A stretch of DNA of 64,000 nt, from positions 1-64,000 of the forward strand of contig NZ_NOXG01000005.1 of the NCBI RefSeq assembly GCF_003207955.1. The letters run 5' to 3'. The translations under genes were made by a program, and so were the position numbers. The DNA is from Novacetimonas pomaceti. Its GTDB lineage: Bacteria > Pseudomonadota > Alphaproteobacteria > Acetobacterales > Acetobacteraceae. The notes under the pieces were generated by a model. The model ran no database searches. It saw nothing but the letters and a program-made list of their open reading frames with translations, and was not told where the DNA came from. Each line of letters begins with the position of its first letter. Positions within the stretch are counted from its first letter, which is position 1. Of this stretch, positions 17,643 through 26,689 are shown piece by piece.

Positions 17643-17798
17643 GGCGCAACGCCTTTCCTGTGGCTGTCTCGTGCTGGACGCAGAGGCGGGGGGGATGTAT
17701 GTGACGCGGCTTGCATATAACCGCAATGCCCCGGACCGCCCATCTGTGATAATGGCCCGGATGCACGAATCCTGACCCACAGCGGAGACCTTGTTGCA

Positions 17799-19052
17799 AT
17801 GTCCACTACCGTACCGCGGATCGTTATGAAATTCGGTGGCACATCCGTGGCCAACCTGGAACGAATTCGCGCCGTTGCGGAAAAGGTTCGCAAACAGGTC
17901 GACGCCGGGTGCGAGGTCGCGGTCGTCGTGTCGGCCATGTCCGGGGTGACCAACCTGCTTGTGGGCTATTGCGAGGAGCTTTCCGCGCTACATGACCCGC
18001 GCGAATATGATTCGGTCGTCTCCACCGGGGAACAGGTCACCAGCGGGCTGCTGGCGATCGCGCTGCAGGCGCTGGGCATCAATGCGCGTTCATGGCTTGG
18101 ATGGCAGATCCCGCTCCTTACCGATGACGCGCATGGCAAGGCCCGTATCGAATCGATCGACGGGCAGGCACTGATCGCCTCGATGGCGGCGGGGCAGGTC
18201 CCGGTGATCGCGGGATTCCAGGGCATCGACCCGGCCGGCCGCATCACGACGCTGGGGCGGGGGGGATCCGATACCTCCGCCGTGGCGCTGGCGGCGGCGC
18301 TGCATGCGGACAGATGCGATATCTATACCGATGTGGATGGAATCTACACGACTGATCCGCGCATCGTTGCCAAAGCACGCAAGCTCGATAAAATCACCTA
18401 TGAGGAGATGCTTGAACTTGCGTCCGTCGGTGCGAAGGTCCTGCAGACCCGCAGCGTGGAACTGGCGATGAAAAAGCGGGTCCGCGTGCAGGTTCTTTCC
18501 AGTTTTACGGATGGCCCGGCGCCATCGGAAGGGCACCTGCCCGGTTCAATAGTCGTGGATGAGGACGAAATCGTGGAAAAGGAACTGGTGGCCGGGATTG
18601 CCTATTCCCGTGACGAGGCAAAGATTTCGGTGCGACGGGTTCCGGATCGCCCCGGTATCGCCGCCGCCGTCTTCGGGCCGCTGACGGAAGCGAACGTGAA
18701 CGTGGACATGATCGTCCAGAGCACGGGCGACGACGGCATGACGAACATCACGTTCACCGTGGGCAAGACCGATTTCGCCCGGGCCACCAGGGCACTGGAG
18801 GAGGCACGCGACGTCATCCATTATGGCGAGCTTGCCACCGACGATGATGTGGTGAAAATCAGCGTGGTGGGCGTTGGCATGCGCTCGCACACCGGGGTCG
18901 CGAACACGATGTTCCGCACCCTGTCGGAACGCAACATCAACGTCCAGGTCATTTCCACAAGCGAAATCAAGGTGTCGGTCCTGATCGCGGCCGAATATAC
19001 GGAACTGGCGGTCCGCGCCCTTCATGCCGCCTATGGCCTCGATGCTGCCTGA
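17799..19052 (+). CDS. lysC: Aspartate kinase LysC
   Basis: Phosphorylates aspartate, the entry to lysine, threonine, methionine and diaminopimelate synthesis. The 417-residue protein has KFGGTSVANLERI at the N-terminus, the GRGGSDTSA loop (near 150), DVDGIYTTDPRI, and two C-terminal ACT domains (about 265 onward, with TGDDGMTNITF and STSEIKVSVLI) that bind allosteric lysine/threonine. It heads a run of same-strand genes; the next begins one base after its stop. Confidence 0.96.
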   Translation: MSTTVPRIVMKFGGTSVANLERIRAVAEKVRKQVDAGCEVAVVVSAMSGVTNLLVGYCEELSALHDPREYDSVVSTGEQVTSGLLAIALQALGINARSWLGWQIPLLTDDAHGKARIESIDGQALIASMAAGQVPVIAGFQGIDPAGRITTLGRGGSDTSAVALAAALHADRCDIYTDVDGIYTTDPRIVAKARKLDKITYEEMLELASVGAKVLQTRSVELAMKKRVRVQVLSSFTDGPAPSEGHLPGSIVVDEDEIVEKELVAGIAYSRDEAKISVRRVPDRPGIAAAVFGPLTEANVNVDMIVQSTGDDGMTNITFTVGKTDFARATRALEEARDVIHYGELATDDDVVKISVVGVGMRSHTGVANTMFRTLSERNINVQVISTSEIKVSVLIAAEYTELAVRALHAAYGLDAA

Positions 19053-19053
19053 A

Positions 19054-20130
19054 ATGAACCATACCGATCCCACCGCGCCCACCTCCACCGATCCCCGTCG
19101 CCAGGCGGCGCGCGCGCATCTCGACCGCCTCTGGGCCGCGGGCACCCGCTTTCTTGGCACGGAGGTCGCCATCCTGGGCGGCGCCATGTCATGGATCAGC
19201 GAACGCCATCTGGTTTCCGCCATTTCCAATGCCGGGGGCTTTGGCGTGCTGGCCTGCGGCGCGATGGAACCCGCGCGGCTGGCGGCAGAAATCGCCGCGA
19301 CGCAGGCGCTGACGCGCCGTCCCTTCGGCGTGAACCTGATCACCATGCATCCGCAGCTTGACAACCTCGTGCGGGTCTGCCTCGACGCGGGCGTCGGGCA
19401 TGTGGTCCTGGCGGGTGGCATCCCGTCCGGCCCCGTGATCCGCGCCATCAAGGACGGGGGGGCAAAGGTCATCGCCTTCGCCCCCGCCTTCGTCCTGGCC
19501 AAGCGCCTTGTGCGCATGGGGGTGGACGCGCTGGTGATCGAGGGATCGGAAGCCGGCGGGCATGTCGGCCCCGTTTCCCTGACCGTGCTGGCGCAGGAGG
19601 TCCTGCCGTTCATTCGCGACATTCCCGTTTTCGTGGCGGGTGGCCTCGGCCGGGGCGACGCCATCGTGTCCTATCTGGAACAGGGCGCTGCCGGCGCGCA
19701 GCTGGGCACCCGTTTCGCGGCCTCCACCGACAGTATCGCGCATGAACGTTTCAAGAAGGCCTTCATCCGCGCCAATGCCCGCGACGCCGTCACCTCGGTC
19801 CAGCTGGATGAACGTTTCCCGGTCATTCCCGTCCGGGGCCTGTTCAACGAGGGCAGCCGGCGCTTCCTGCGCCATCAGGCGGAAACCCTCAGACGTTTCC
19901 AGTCCGGGGAGCTGACGAAGGAGGAGGCGCAGCTGGACATCGAACATTTCTGGGCAGGTTCCCTGCGTCGCGCCGTCATCGATGGCGACGTCGAAAACGG
20001 TTCGGTCATGGCGGGGCAGTCGGTGGGCATGATCAGCAGCGAACAGTCGGTGCGCGAGATTATTGACGAACTGGTCAATCAGGCCGTCGATGCCCTGATC
20101 CGGCAGGAAGACAGGATGCACCGCGAATGA
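19054..20130 (+). CDS. Nitronate monooxygenase/2-nitropropane dioxygenase-like flavoprotein
   Basis: About 358 residues forming an FMN-binding TIM barrel of the NMO/FabK family: EVAILGGAMSWISERHLVSAI, SNAGGFGVLACG, PFGVNLITMHP, IEGSEAGGHVG (phosphate site) and VFVAGGLGRGDAI. Members oxidise alkyl nitronates or act as enoyl-ACP reductases; the exact substrate is not clear here. The start is taken at the ATG just after the lysC TGA, though in-frame ATGs occur inside lysC. It overlaps the rodZ-like gene by ATGA. Confidence 0.85.
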   Translation: MNHTDPTAPTSTDPRRQAARAHLDRLWAAGTRFLGTEVAILGGAMSWISERHLVSAISNAGGFGVLACGAMEPARLAAEIAATQALTRRPFGVNLITMHPQLDNLVRVCLDAGVGHVVLAGGIPSGPVIRAIKDGGAKVIAFAPAFVLAKRLVRMGVDALVIEGSEAGGHVGPVSLTVLAQEVLPFIRDIPVFVAGGLGRGDAIVSYLEQGAAGAQLGTRFAASTDSIAHERFKKAFIRANARDAVTSVQLDERFPVIPVRGLFNEGSRRFLRHQAETLRRFQSGELTKEEAQLDIEHFWAGSLRRAVIDGDVENGSVMAGQSVGMISSEQSVREIIDELVNQAVDALIRQEDRMHRE

Positions 20131-21293
20131 GCGAGGGCACGCGGATGTTTCGCCAGAAAACCCCCAACGCCGGTGACGCGGCCACGCCGGTGGCCGCCAG
20201 TGAAATTCCCCTTAACGTGGGACAGGAACTGCGCACCCGACGCGAACAGCTGGGCTGGAGCCTGCCGGACGTCGCGTCATGGCTGCGGATCCGCCTGCCG
20301 TATCTGGAGGCGCTGGAGGAGGGACGCCCGCAGGGACTTCCCGGAAGTGCCTATGCCATCGGCTTCCTGCGGACCTATGCCAAGGCGCTGGGCCTGCCGC
20401 CCGAAACGCTGATCCAGCGGTTCAAGATGGAAACCCGCGGGGCCTTCGACCGCAAGCCGGAACTGTCGTTCCCGGTGCCGCTTCCTGAAAAAAGCCTGCC
20501 CCTTGGCGTGATCCTGCTCAGCGGGATCGTCATCCTGGTCGGCGCGTACGTGGGATGGTACCGGCTGACGGCCTCGTCCGACCGCCCCGTCATCAATACC
20601 CGCACGGATCTGCCCGGCATTTCCACGCAGGGCACCGCGTCACCGCAGATCGCCTCCGTCCTGCCCGCGCCGGGGGAACTGCCGCCCAACCCGCCGCAGC
20701 CCCTGCCGCAGCAGGAACAGAACAGCATCACCGCACTCGCCCCGTCCGGGCCGCCTGCCGACGCGCCCCAGCCCAAGCCCGTTTCCGGTCCGGTGGAGAA
20801 AATGGGCGAGGACAAGAGCGCGCTTGCCGCGCATCAGGATGCCGGAACGCCTGAAGGTGGTGACCAGTCCCCGGCCACGCCGGCCAACCAGATCACGCTC
20901 AATGCCTCGGCACCGACATGGGTGCAGGTGCGCAAGCAGGGCGGGGGGGTCATCTATGACCATACCCTGGGCAGTGGGGAGACATGGCAGGTCCCGGCGG
21001 ACAGCCATGACCTTGTCCTGACGGTCGGCAATGCGGGCGGCCTGACGCTGAGCGCGAATGGCGTGACCTCCCCGCCGCTGGGCCGCAATGGCGAGGTGCG
21101 GCGCAACATCATCCTTGATGCGCAGGCCATCAGCAGCGGCAACATCACCCAGGCATCCCCGACGCCACGGCCCGCGCCCGCGGCGCCCGCCGCCGCGACA
21201 TCGGCCCCGATGCCACCATTACCGCCAGCCAATACACCGGCCACGGGGAATAATACGCTTCCCCCACTCCCACAAACCGACAAAGCGGAGTAA
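20127..21293 (+). CDS. RodZ-like transmembrane helix-turn-helix protein (DUF4115)
   Basis: A 388-residue bitopic protein: cytoplasmic HTH of the Xre/RodZ type (about 30-105, VGQELRTRREQLGWSLPDVASWL and AYAIGFLRTYAKALGL), one membrane helix (about 124-146), a Pro/Gln-rich periplasmic linker and a beta-rich DUF4115 domain (about 258-340), ending in a Pro/Ala tail. RodZ links MreB to the cell-wall elongation machine. Coupled to the upstream flavoprotein by an ATGA overlap and followed by ispG, as in other Rhodospirillales. Confidence 0.87.
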   Translation: MSEGTRMFRQKTPNAGDAATPVAASEIPLNVGQELRTRREQLGWSLPDVASWLRIRLPYLEALEEGRPQGLPGSAYAIGFLRTYAKALGLPPETLIQRFKMETRGAFDRKPELSFPVPLPEKSLPLGVILLSGIVILVGAYVGWYRLTASSDRPVINTRTDLPGISTQGTASPQIASVLPAPGELPPNPPQPLPQQEQNSITALAPSGPPADAPQPKPVSGPVEKMGEDKSALAAHQDAGTPEGGDQSPATPANQITLNASAPTWVQVRKQGGGVIYDHTLGSGETWQVPADSHDLVLTVGNAGGLTLSANGVTSPPLGRNGEVRRNIILDAQAISSGNITQASPTPRPAPAAPAAATSAPMPPLPPANTPATGNNTLPPLPQTDKAE

Positions 21294-21430
21294 TATGGTC
21301 GGCAAAGGCATGGCGTGAAAACGACATACATATCCGTCGCCGGATCTGAAAACAGGACTTCATCGCGGCCTGTCGCGGCAACACACGACAGGTCGGGATG
21401 TGCGTCCCCGCCTCGCATGGAGGGCAGAGA

Positions 21431-22591
21431 ATGAGCAGCTATCGTCCATATCAGCATATCGAACGTCGCAAGTCGCGGCAGATCCACGTGGGCAAGGTTC
21501 CGGTGGGCGGAGACGCGCCGATTTCGGTGCAGACCATGACCAACACCCTTACCACGGACGCGGAAGCCACGATCGCGCAGATCCGTCGCGCCGAACTGGC
21601 GGGCGTCGATATCGTGCGCGTGTCCTGCCCGGACGAGGAAAGCACCACCGCGCTGGCGGAAATCGTGCGCGAAGTGAACGTTCCCATCGTCGCGGACATC
21701 CATTTCCACTACAAGCGCGCCATCGAGGCGGCAAAGGCGGGGGCGGCCTGCCTGCGCATCAATCCGGGCAACATCGGCAGCGCCGAACGCGTGCGCGACG
21801 TGGTCAACGCGGCAAAGGATTACAACTGTTCCATCCGTATCGGCGTGAATGCCGGGTCGCTGGAAAAACACCTTCTGGAAAAATACGGCGAACCCAACCC
21901 CGACGCGCTGGTCGAAAGCGCGCTGGAACATGCCAAGATCCTTGAAGATCACGATTTCCATGAATTCAAGATCAGCGTGAAGGCCTCGGACGTCTTCCTT
22001 GCCGTCGCCGCCTACCAGCAGCTTGCCGACGTGTGCGACCACCCGCTGCATATCGGCATCACCGAAGCCGGCAGCAAGCGCGCGGGGACCGTCAAGTCGT
22101 CGATTGGCCTGGGCAACCTGCTGTGGGCCGGCGTGGGCGATACCATGCGCGTCTCCCTTTCGGCGGAGCCTGAGGAAGAAGTGCTGGTCGGGTGGGATAT
22201 CCTCAAGTCGCTGGGCCTGCGCCATCGTGGCGTGAAGATCATTTCCTGCCCGTCCTGCGCGCGTCAGGGATTCAACGTGATCCAGACCGTCCAGACGCTG
22301 GAAGACCGCCTCGCGCATATCAAGACGCCCCTGACGCTGTCGATCATCGGCTGCGTGGTCAATGGACCGGGGGAGGCCCTGATGACCGACCTTGGCGTGA
22401 CCGGGGGTGGCGCGGGACGCCACATGGTCTATTCCGCAGGTCGCCAGGACCATACGATGCCGGCTGGCGACATGGTCGATCATATCGTCGAGCTGGTGGA
22501 GCAGAAGGCCAAGGCCATGCAGGCCGAGGAAGATGCCCGCAAGGCGGAAGAAGACAAGGCCCGCGCGGCGGAACTGACGCCCGCGAGCTGA
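21431..22591 (+). CDS. ispG: 4-hydroxy-3-methylbut-2-en-1-yl diphosphate synthase IspG (GcpE)
   Basis: [4Fe-4S] enzyme of the MEP isoprenoid pathway, reducing MEcPP to HMBPP. The 386-residue protein has TTDAEATIAQIRRAELAG and VADIHFHYKRAIEAAKAGA, and the cluster cysteines in SCPSCARQGFNV and IIGCVVNGPGEA. GGAGGGCAGAGA directly upstream of this ATG sets the start. The C-terminal tail (AEEDARKAEEDKARAAE) is a charged, likely helical extension. It sits between rodZ and hisS. Confidence 0.96.
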   Translation: MSSYRPYQHIERRKSRQIHVGKVPVGGDAPISVQTMTNTLTTDAEATIAQIRRAELAGVDIVRVSCPDEESTTALAEIVREVNVPIVADIHFHYKRAIEAAKAGAACLRINPGNIGSAERVRDVVNAAKDYNCSIRIGVNAGSLEKHLLEKYGEPNPDALVESALEHAKILEDHDFHEFKISVKASDVFLAVAAYQQLADVCDHPLHIGITEAGSKRAGTVKSSIGLGNLLWAGVGDTMRVSLSAEPEEEVLVGWDILKSLGLRHRGVKIISCPSCARQGFNVIQTVQTLEDRLAHIKTPLTLSIIGCVVNGPGEALMTDLGVTGGGAGRHMVYSAGRQDHTMPAGDMVDHIVELVEQKAKAMQAEEDARKAEEDKARAAELTPAS

Positions 22592-22655
22592 TTGCGACAG
22601 GGAAGGGGCCTGCCAGCGGCGGGTTCCTGCCTGTCTTTCCCTACCGGCATGGGTG

Positions 22656-22669
22656 TCGTCGCGCGACGA
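22656..22669. repeat. 14-bp perfect palindrome in the ispG-hisS gap
   Basis: TCGTCGCGCGACGA is fully self-complementary and lies about 45 bases before hisS. A further imperfect stem with AGGGAA and TTCCCT arms occurs just upstream. These could form a leader or intergenic hairpin. No T tract. Confidence 0.3.
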
Positions 22670-22711
22670 GGGACGTGACGGCTGCGATGTCGTTCAACCA
22701 GGAATTTGACA

Positions 22712-23965
22712 GTGAGCAGTTTACAGCCCGTCCGCGGAACCCACGATCTTATCGGGGAATCGCAGCGCCGTTTCGCGCATGTCATCGAAACGGCCCGTCG
22801 CATTACCGGACTTTATGGTTTTGACGAATGGGCAACCCCGATTTTCGAGGATACCCGCGTGTTCAAGCGGACACTGGGGGATACGTCCGATGTCGTTTCC
22901 AAGGAAATGTACACCTTCGAGGACCGGGGCGGTGAATCGCTGACCCTGCGGCCGGAAGGAACGGCAAGCGTCTGCCGCGCGCTGGTGACCAACGGCCTGA
23001 CGCAGTCGCTGCCGCAGAAGGTCTTCTACGCGGGGCCGATGTTTCGCTATGAACGCCCGCAAAAGGGACGCTACCGCCAGTTTCACCAGATCGGCGCGGA
23101 ACTTCTCGGGCCTGCCGAACCGCTGGCGGATGCCGAAGTCATCGCGATGGGGCGCGACATCCTTCAGGCGCTGGGCATTGCACGCGACACCGTGCTGGAA
23201 CTCAATACGCTGGGCGATATCGAAAGCCGGACGGCGTGGCGCGACGCGCTGATCGCCTATTTCATGGAACGGCGCGACGAACTTTCCACCGACAGCCTCA
23301 GCCGGCTGGAACGCAACCCGCTGCGTATCCTCGACAGCAAGGCGCCACAGGATCGCGTGGTCGTGGAAGACGCGCCGATGATCTCCGGCTATCTCACCCC
23401 GCAGGCCCGGGCGTTCTGGGATGACCTGCGCAGGACGCTCGATATCCTCGGGGTTCCGTTCAGCGAAAATCCCCGCATTGTTCGCGGACTGGATTATTAC
23501 AGCCACACCGCCTTCGAATTCGTGACCAACCGGTTGGGAACGCAGGGGACCGTGCTGGCGGGTGGACGTTATGACGGACTGGTGTCGGAAATGGGCGGCC
23601 CGAAAACGCCCGCCATTGGCTGGGCTGGCGGGATCGAGCGCCTGTCGATGCTGCTTGAGGAAGCCCCCGCGGCCCCGCGTCCGGTCGTCGTGGTGCCCAT
23701 GGGCGATGACGCCGTCACGGCGGGCCTGACCGTGCTTCAGGCGCTGCGGGGGGCGGGCATCCGTGCGGAGACTTCCTATCGTGGCAACACCAAACGCCGG
23801 ATGGAACGGGCAAACCGCCTGAACGCGACGCATGCCATCGTCATTGGCGAGGATGAAGTGGCGCGCGGCGTCGCGCAGGTCAAGGATCTCGACAAGGGAG
23901 AGCAGACGGAAGTCGCGATGGATCAGGTCACCAGCTTCCTGCGCGGCCTGTCCAGGGGCGCGTAA
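22712..23965 (+). CDS. hisS: Histidine-tRNA ligase HisS
   Basis: Class II aminoacyl-tRNA synthetase of 417 residues. Visible are the N-terminal LQPVRGTHDLIGE, motif 2 PMFRYERPQKGRYRQFHQIGAELLG, the histidine A box region RGLDYYSHTAFEFVT, motif 3 with GIERL, and a C-terminal anticodon-binding domain ending near SFLRGLSRGA. The GTG start has AGGA eight bases upstream; a TTG six bases earlier is less likely. prfA starts two bases after its TAA, so the two are coupled. Confidence 0.96.
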   Translation: MSSLQPVRGTHDLIGESQRRFAHVIETARRITGLYGFDEWATPIFEDTRVFKRTLGDTSDVVSKEMYTFEDRGGESLTLRPEGTASVCRALVTNGLTQSLPQKVFYAGPMFRYERPQKGRYRQFHQIGAELLGPAEPLADAEVIAMGRDILQALGIARDTVLELNTLGDIESRTAWRDALIAYFMERRDELSTDSLSRLERNPLRILDSKAPQDRVVVEDAPMISGYLTPQARAFWDDLRRTLDILGVPFSENPRIVRGLDYYSHTAFEFVTNRLGTQGTVLAGGRYDGLVSEMGGPKTPAIGWAGGIERLSMLLEEAPAAPRPVVVVPMGDDAVTAGLTVLQALRGAGIRAETSYRGNTKRRMERANRLNATHAIVIGEDEVARGVAQVKDLDKGEQTEVAMDQVTSFLRGLSRGA

Positions 23966-23967
23966 GG

Positions 23968-25029
23968 GTGACAAGGTTCGACGAACGACTTGACCGGATC
24001 GTCGCCCGCAGCGAGGAACTGCAGGCGCAGCTTGCCGAAGGACTGTCTGGCGCGGAATTCGGCCAGGCGTCGCGTGAATTCGCCGAGCTTGATCCGATTG
24101 TCGGCAAGGTCAACGCCCTGCGCGCGACCCAGAAGGCCCTGACGGAGACCGAGGCACTTCTGGCGGATCCGGAAATGCGCGCCCTGGCGGAAAGCGAAGT
24201 GGAAGACCTGCGCAGGCGCATTCCCGCGCTGGAACAGGAAATCCGTATCGCCATGCTGCCGCGTGACGAGGCCGATGAACGCAGCGCCATCCTTGAAATC
24301 CGTCCGGCAGCCGGCGGGGATGAGGCCGCCCTTTTCGCGGCGGAGCTTTTCGGGGCCTATCAGCGTTACGCGGACCAGCGGGGCTGGCGGTTCGAGGTCC
24401 TCGAATACGATGAATCGGAACTCGGCGGCCTGCGCGAGGGGATTGCCAATATCACGGGGCGGGGCGTCTTTGCCCGCCTGAAATATGAATCAGGCGTCCA
24501 CCGCGTCCAGCGCGTGCCCGCGACAGAAAGCCAGGGACGCATCCATACCTCCACGGTCACCGTTGCCGTCCTGCCGGAAGCGGAAGAGGTGGACGTCGAA
24601 ATCAATGATGGCGACCTGCGCATCGATGTCTATCGCGCATCCGGCGCGGGTGGGCAGCACGTCAACAAGACGGAAAGCGCGGTCCGCATCACCCATATGC
24701 CAAGCGGCATCGTGGTGGCGATGCAGGAAGAAAAAAGCCAGCACAAGAACCGGGCGAAGGCGATGAAAATCCTGCGCGCGCGCCTGTATGAACGCAACCG
24801 CGCCGCCGCCCATGAAAGCCGCGCCGCCGATCGCCGGTCACAGGTCGGAACGGGGGACAGGTCGGAACGCATCCGCACCTACAACTTCCCCCAGGGGCGC
24901 GTGACCGATCACCGTATCGGCCTGACGCTGTACAAGATAGACAAGGTCATGACCGGCGAACTGGATGAATTCGTCGATGCCCTGACGCAGGAGGAACAGG
25001 CGGCGCTGCTGGCCCTTGACGAGGAATGA
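23968..25029 (+). CDS. prfA: Peptide chain release factor 1 (RF1)
   Basis: A 353-residue class I release factor reading UAA and UAG. The anticodon-like PAT motif is visible in RVPATESQGRIHTS, and the catalytic GGQ is at 228-230 (GAGGQHVNKTES); the Gln is the target of PrmC. GTG start two bases behind hisS. Its methyltransferase gene prmC lies 500 bases downstream, separated by an antisense secreted-protein gene that ends only seven bases from the prfA stop. Confidence 0.97.
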   Translation: MTRFDERLDRIVARSEELQAQLAEGLSGAEFGQASREFAELDPIVGKVNALRATQKALTETEALLADPEMRALAESEVEDLRRRIPALEQEIRIAMLPRDEADERSAILEIRPAAGGDEAALFAAELFGAYQRYADQRGWRFEVLEYDESELGGLREGIANITGRGVFARLKYESGVHRVQRVPATESQGRIHTSTVTVAVLPEAEEVDVEINDGDLRIDVYRASGAGGQHVNKTESAVRITHMPSGIVVAMQEEKSQHKNRAKAMKILRARLYERNRAAAHESRAADRRSQVGTGDRSERIRTYNFPQGRVTDHRIGLTLYKIDKVMTGELDEFVDALTQEEQAALLALDEE

Positions 25030-25036
25030 TCCCGGA

Positions 25037-25495
25037 TCAGGACGTCGGCGCGGCGCACAGGGAACTGCGGCCGGGATGATGTTCCACCACGTCAGGGTCG
25101 TCGGGGTCATCCAGATAGAACTCGGTAAAATTATTGGCCCCAAGCGCGACCAGGTGATGCCCGTCAGGCGCGTGCAGCACGCCTTCGCCGCTGACCTCGT
25201 GCGTTTCGGTCTTGCCGGAGGGAAGGCGGATCGTGATTTCCCCGCACAGGGCGTAACTGTGATTGATCCGTCCGGACGCCGTTTCAACGCTGACGGTATG
25301 TTCGGCATGGCGCGGGTCGAGGCGGAATGTCGTCACCAGATGCTCGTCCACGTAAAGGCGCGAGACCTCGGAAATTTCATCCGACGCGCAGCCATCCGTG
25401 ACCTCGAATGTCCCCGCGAAGGCGGGCGATACCATCGTGGCGAGGCCCAGGGCCCCCATGACGGCGCTACCCAGAATACTGACAACGCATTTCAT
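25037..25495 (-). CDS. Predicted secreted protein of unknown function
   Basis: A 152-residue protein with an N-terminal signal peptide (MKCVVSILGSAVMGALGLAT followed by MVSPAFA, cleavage before GTF). The mature part is acidic and beta-rich, with three cysteines and a C-terminal FYLDDPDDPDVVEHH stretch. I recognise no family. It is encoded on the strand opposite prfA and prmC and interrupts that normally adjacent pair; its start is 30 bases from prmC, so the two share a divergent promoter region. Confidence 0.72.
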   Translation of the reverse strand: MKCVVSILGSAVMGALGLATMVSPAFAGTFEVTDGCASDEISEVSRLYVDEHLVTTFRLDPRHAEHTVSVETASGRINHSYALCGEITIRLPSGKTETHEVSGEGVLHAPDGHHLVALGANNFTEFYLDDPDDPDVVEHHPGRSSLCAAPTS

Positions 25496-25525
25496 GGGGG
25501 CAGATTATGATGGAAACAGGTTCCA

Positions 25526-26410
25526 ATGAAAGAGAATGATCTGCCGGACATCCATAATTCAAGGGACATCCTGCATCAGGCGGCCCGTCGCCTGTCACAG
25601 GCCGGCATCGACTCCCCCCGTCGCGAGGCCCGGCTGCTGCTGGCGCATGTGCTGCAGACGGACCTGAGCGGGCTTCTGATGCATGACCACGTGGAATCCG
25701 CACAGGCGCTGCGGTTTGAATCCCTGGTCGAACGGCGCGCCAGTCATGAACCACTTTCCTACCTTACCGGGAGCGCCGGTTTCTGGTCGATGACGCTTGA
25801 GGTCTCCACCGCGACGCTGGTTCCGCGCGCGGATACCGAAACCCTGATCGAGGCATTGCTGGAACTGCGTCCTGACCGTGACGGGGTGCGCCGCATCCTT
25901 GATCTGGGCACCGGGACAGGATGCCTGCTGCTTGCGGCGTTGCAGGAATACCGGCACGCATGGGGCCTGGGCGTTGACCTTTCGCCCGATGCCGCGCGAC
26001 TTGCCACGCGCAATGCGCGCCGTCTTGGCCTGTCGGGGCGATGCGACATCATATGTGGCGACTGGGCGCAGGCGATCATGGGGCGGTTCGATGTCGTGCT
26101 CAGCAATCCGCCATACATTCCCCATGGCGACCTTGGCGGGCTGATGCCCGACGTGCGCGATTACGAACCGCATCGCGCGCTTGATGGGGGCGCGGACGGG
26201 CTGGTGTCCTATCGCCTGCTGATGCAGTGCCTGCCACGGCTTCTGTCGGCACAGGGCATAGCAATCATCGAGCTTGGCATCGGGCAGGAACGCAGCGTGC
26301 CCGCGCTGGCGCGGGAGGCGGAGATGGAGGTGCTGTCCATCCGGGCCGATCTTGGCGGAATCGGGCGGGCGCTGGTCCTGCGGCCCCATGGGGAAGTGGC
26401 AAAAAAATAG
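25526..26410 (+). CDS. prmC: Release factor N5-glutamine methyltransferase PrmC
   Basis: Methylates the GGQ glutamine of RF1/RF2. The 294-residue protein has an N-terminal helical domain (SRDILHQAARRLSQAGIDSPRREARLLLAHVL), SAM-binding ILDLGTGTGCLLLAAL and the catalytic NPPY (194-197, in SNPPYIPHGDL). Its own ATG and upstream region suggest independent transcription from prfA because an opposite-strand gene intervenes. The final codons are an A7 run then TAG. Confidence 0.95.
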   Translation: MKENDLPDIHNSRDILHQAARRLSQAGIDSPRREARLLLAHVLQTDLSGLLMHDHVESAQALRFESLVERRASHEPLSYLTGSAGFWSMTLEVSTATLVPRADTETLIEALLELRPDRDGVRRILDLGTGTGCLLLAALQEYRHAWGLGVDLSPDAARLATRNARRLGLSGRCDIICGDWAQAIMGRFDVVLSNPPYIPHGDLGGLMPDVRDYEPHRALDGGADGLVSYRLLMQCLPRLLSAQGIAIIELGIGQERSVPALAREAEMEVLSIRADLGGIGRALVLRPHGEVAKK

Positions 26411-26415
26411 TTTGG

Positions 26416-26572
26416 CGGGCAAGGATTTGCAGGCTATATTGGCACTGCATACCGGGACAGGAAGCATTATATTGTTTCCTGCTTGCCCGGAAAGCGGACG
26501 ATCCCGATTGTATGTAATCCGGTGGCAGATCATGATCTGTCCTGTTGTCCCGAAAGGTGGACCACGGGATCG
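26416..26572 (+). ncRNA. Candidate structured RNA or leader upstream of DUF4167 gene
   Basis: Two domains of nested stems are visible. Domain I: CGGGCAAG (26416-26423) with CTTGCCCG (26482-26489) encloses hairpins TGCAG/CTGCA (26428-26432, 26445-26449) and CAGGAAGCA/TGTTTCCTG (26458-26466, 26473-26481), a three-way junction. Domain II: CGATCCCG (26499-26506) with CGGGATCG (26565-26572) encloses the palindrome CAGATCATGATCTG (26526-26539) and GTCC/GGAC (26547-26550, 26559-26562). No known family is recognised. It may be a 5-prime leader of the DUF4167 gene or a free RNA. Confidence 0.35.
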
Positions 26573-26665
26573 GGGTTCGACAGCCATGTCGGCCATTCAT
26601 TATTTATAACAGGCAGGGGCATGAAGGCGTCCCTACGGTCAGGCTCCCTGCGGGTGACCGTTAAC

Positions 26666-26689
26666 ATGAAAGTGCTGCGCAGCTTATGA
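26666..26689 (+). CDS. Seven-codon leader ORF overlapping the DUF4167 start
   Basis: ATG at 26666, preceded by GGGTGA, encodes MKVLRSL and stops at a TGA that overlaps the ATG of the next gene as ATGA. The downstream gene has no clear ribosome site of its own, so coupling from this mini-ORF is plausible. Unproven. Confidence 0.28.
   Translation: MKVLRSL

Noticed and set aside
26398..26410. Run of seven A residues before the prmC stop, possible slippage site
   Set aside because: It lies in the last two lysine codons; slippage would add only a short meaningless tail.
26571..26586. GGTTCGA motif resembling a tRNA T-loop
   Set aside because: No acceptor stem, anticodon arm or CCA end can be built around it.
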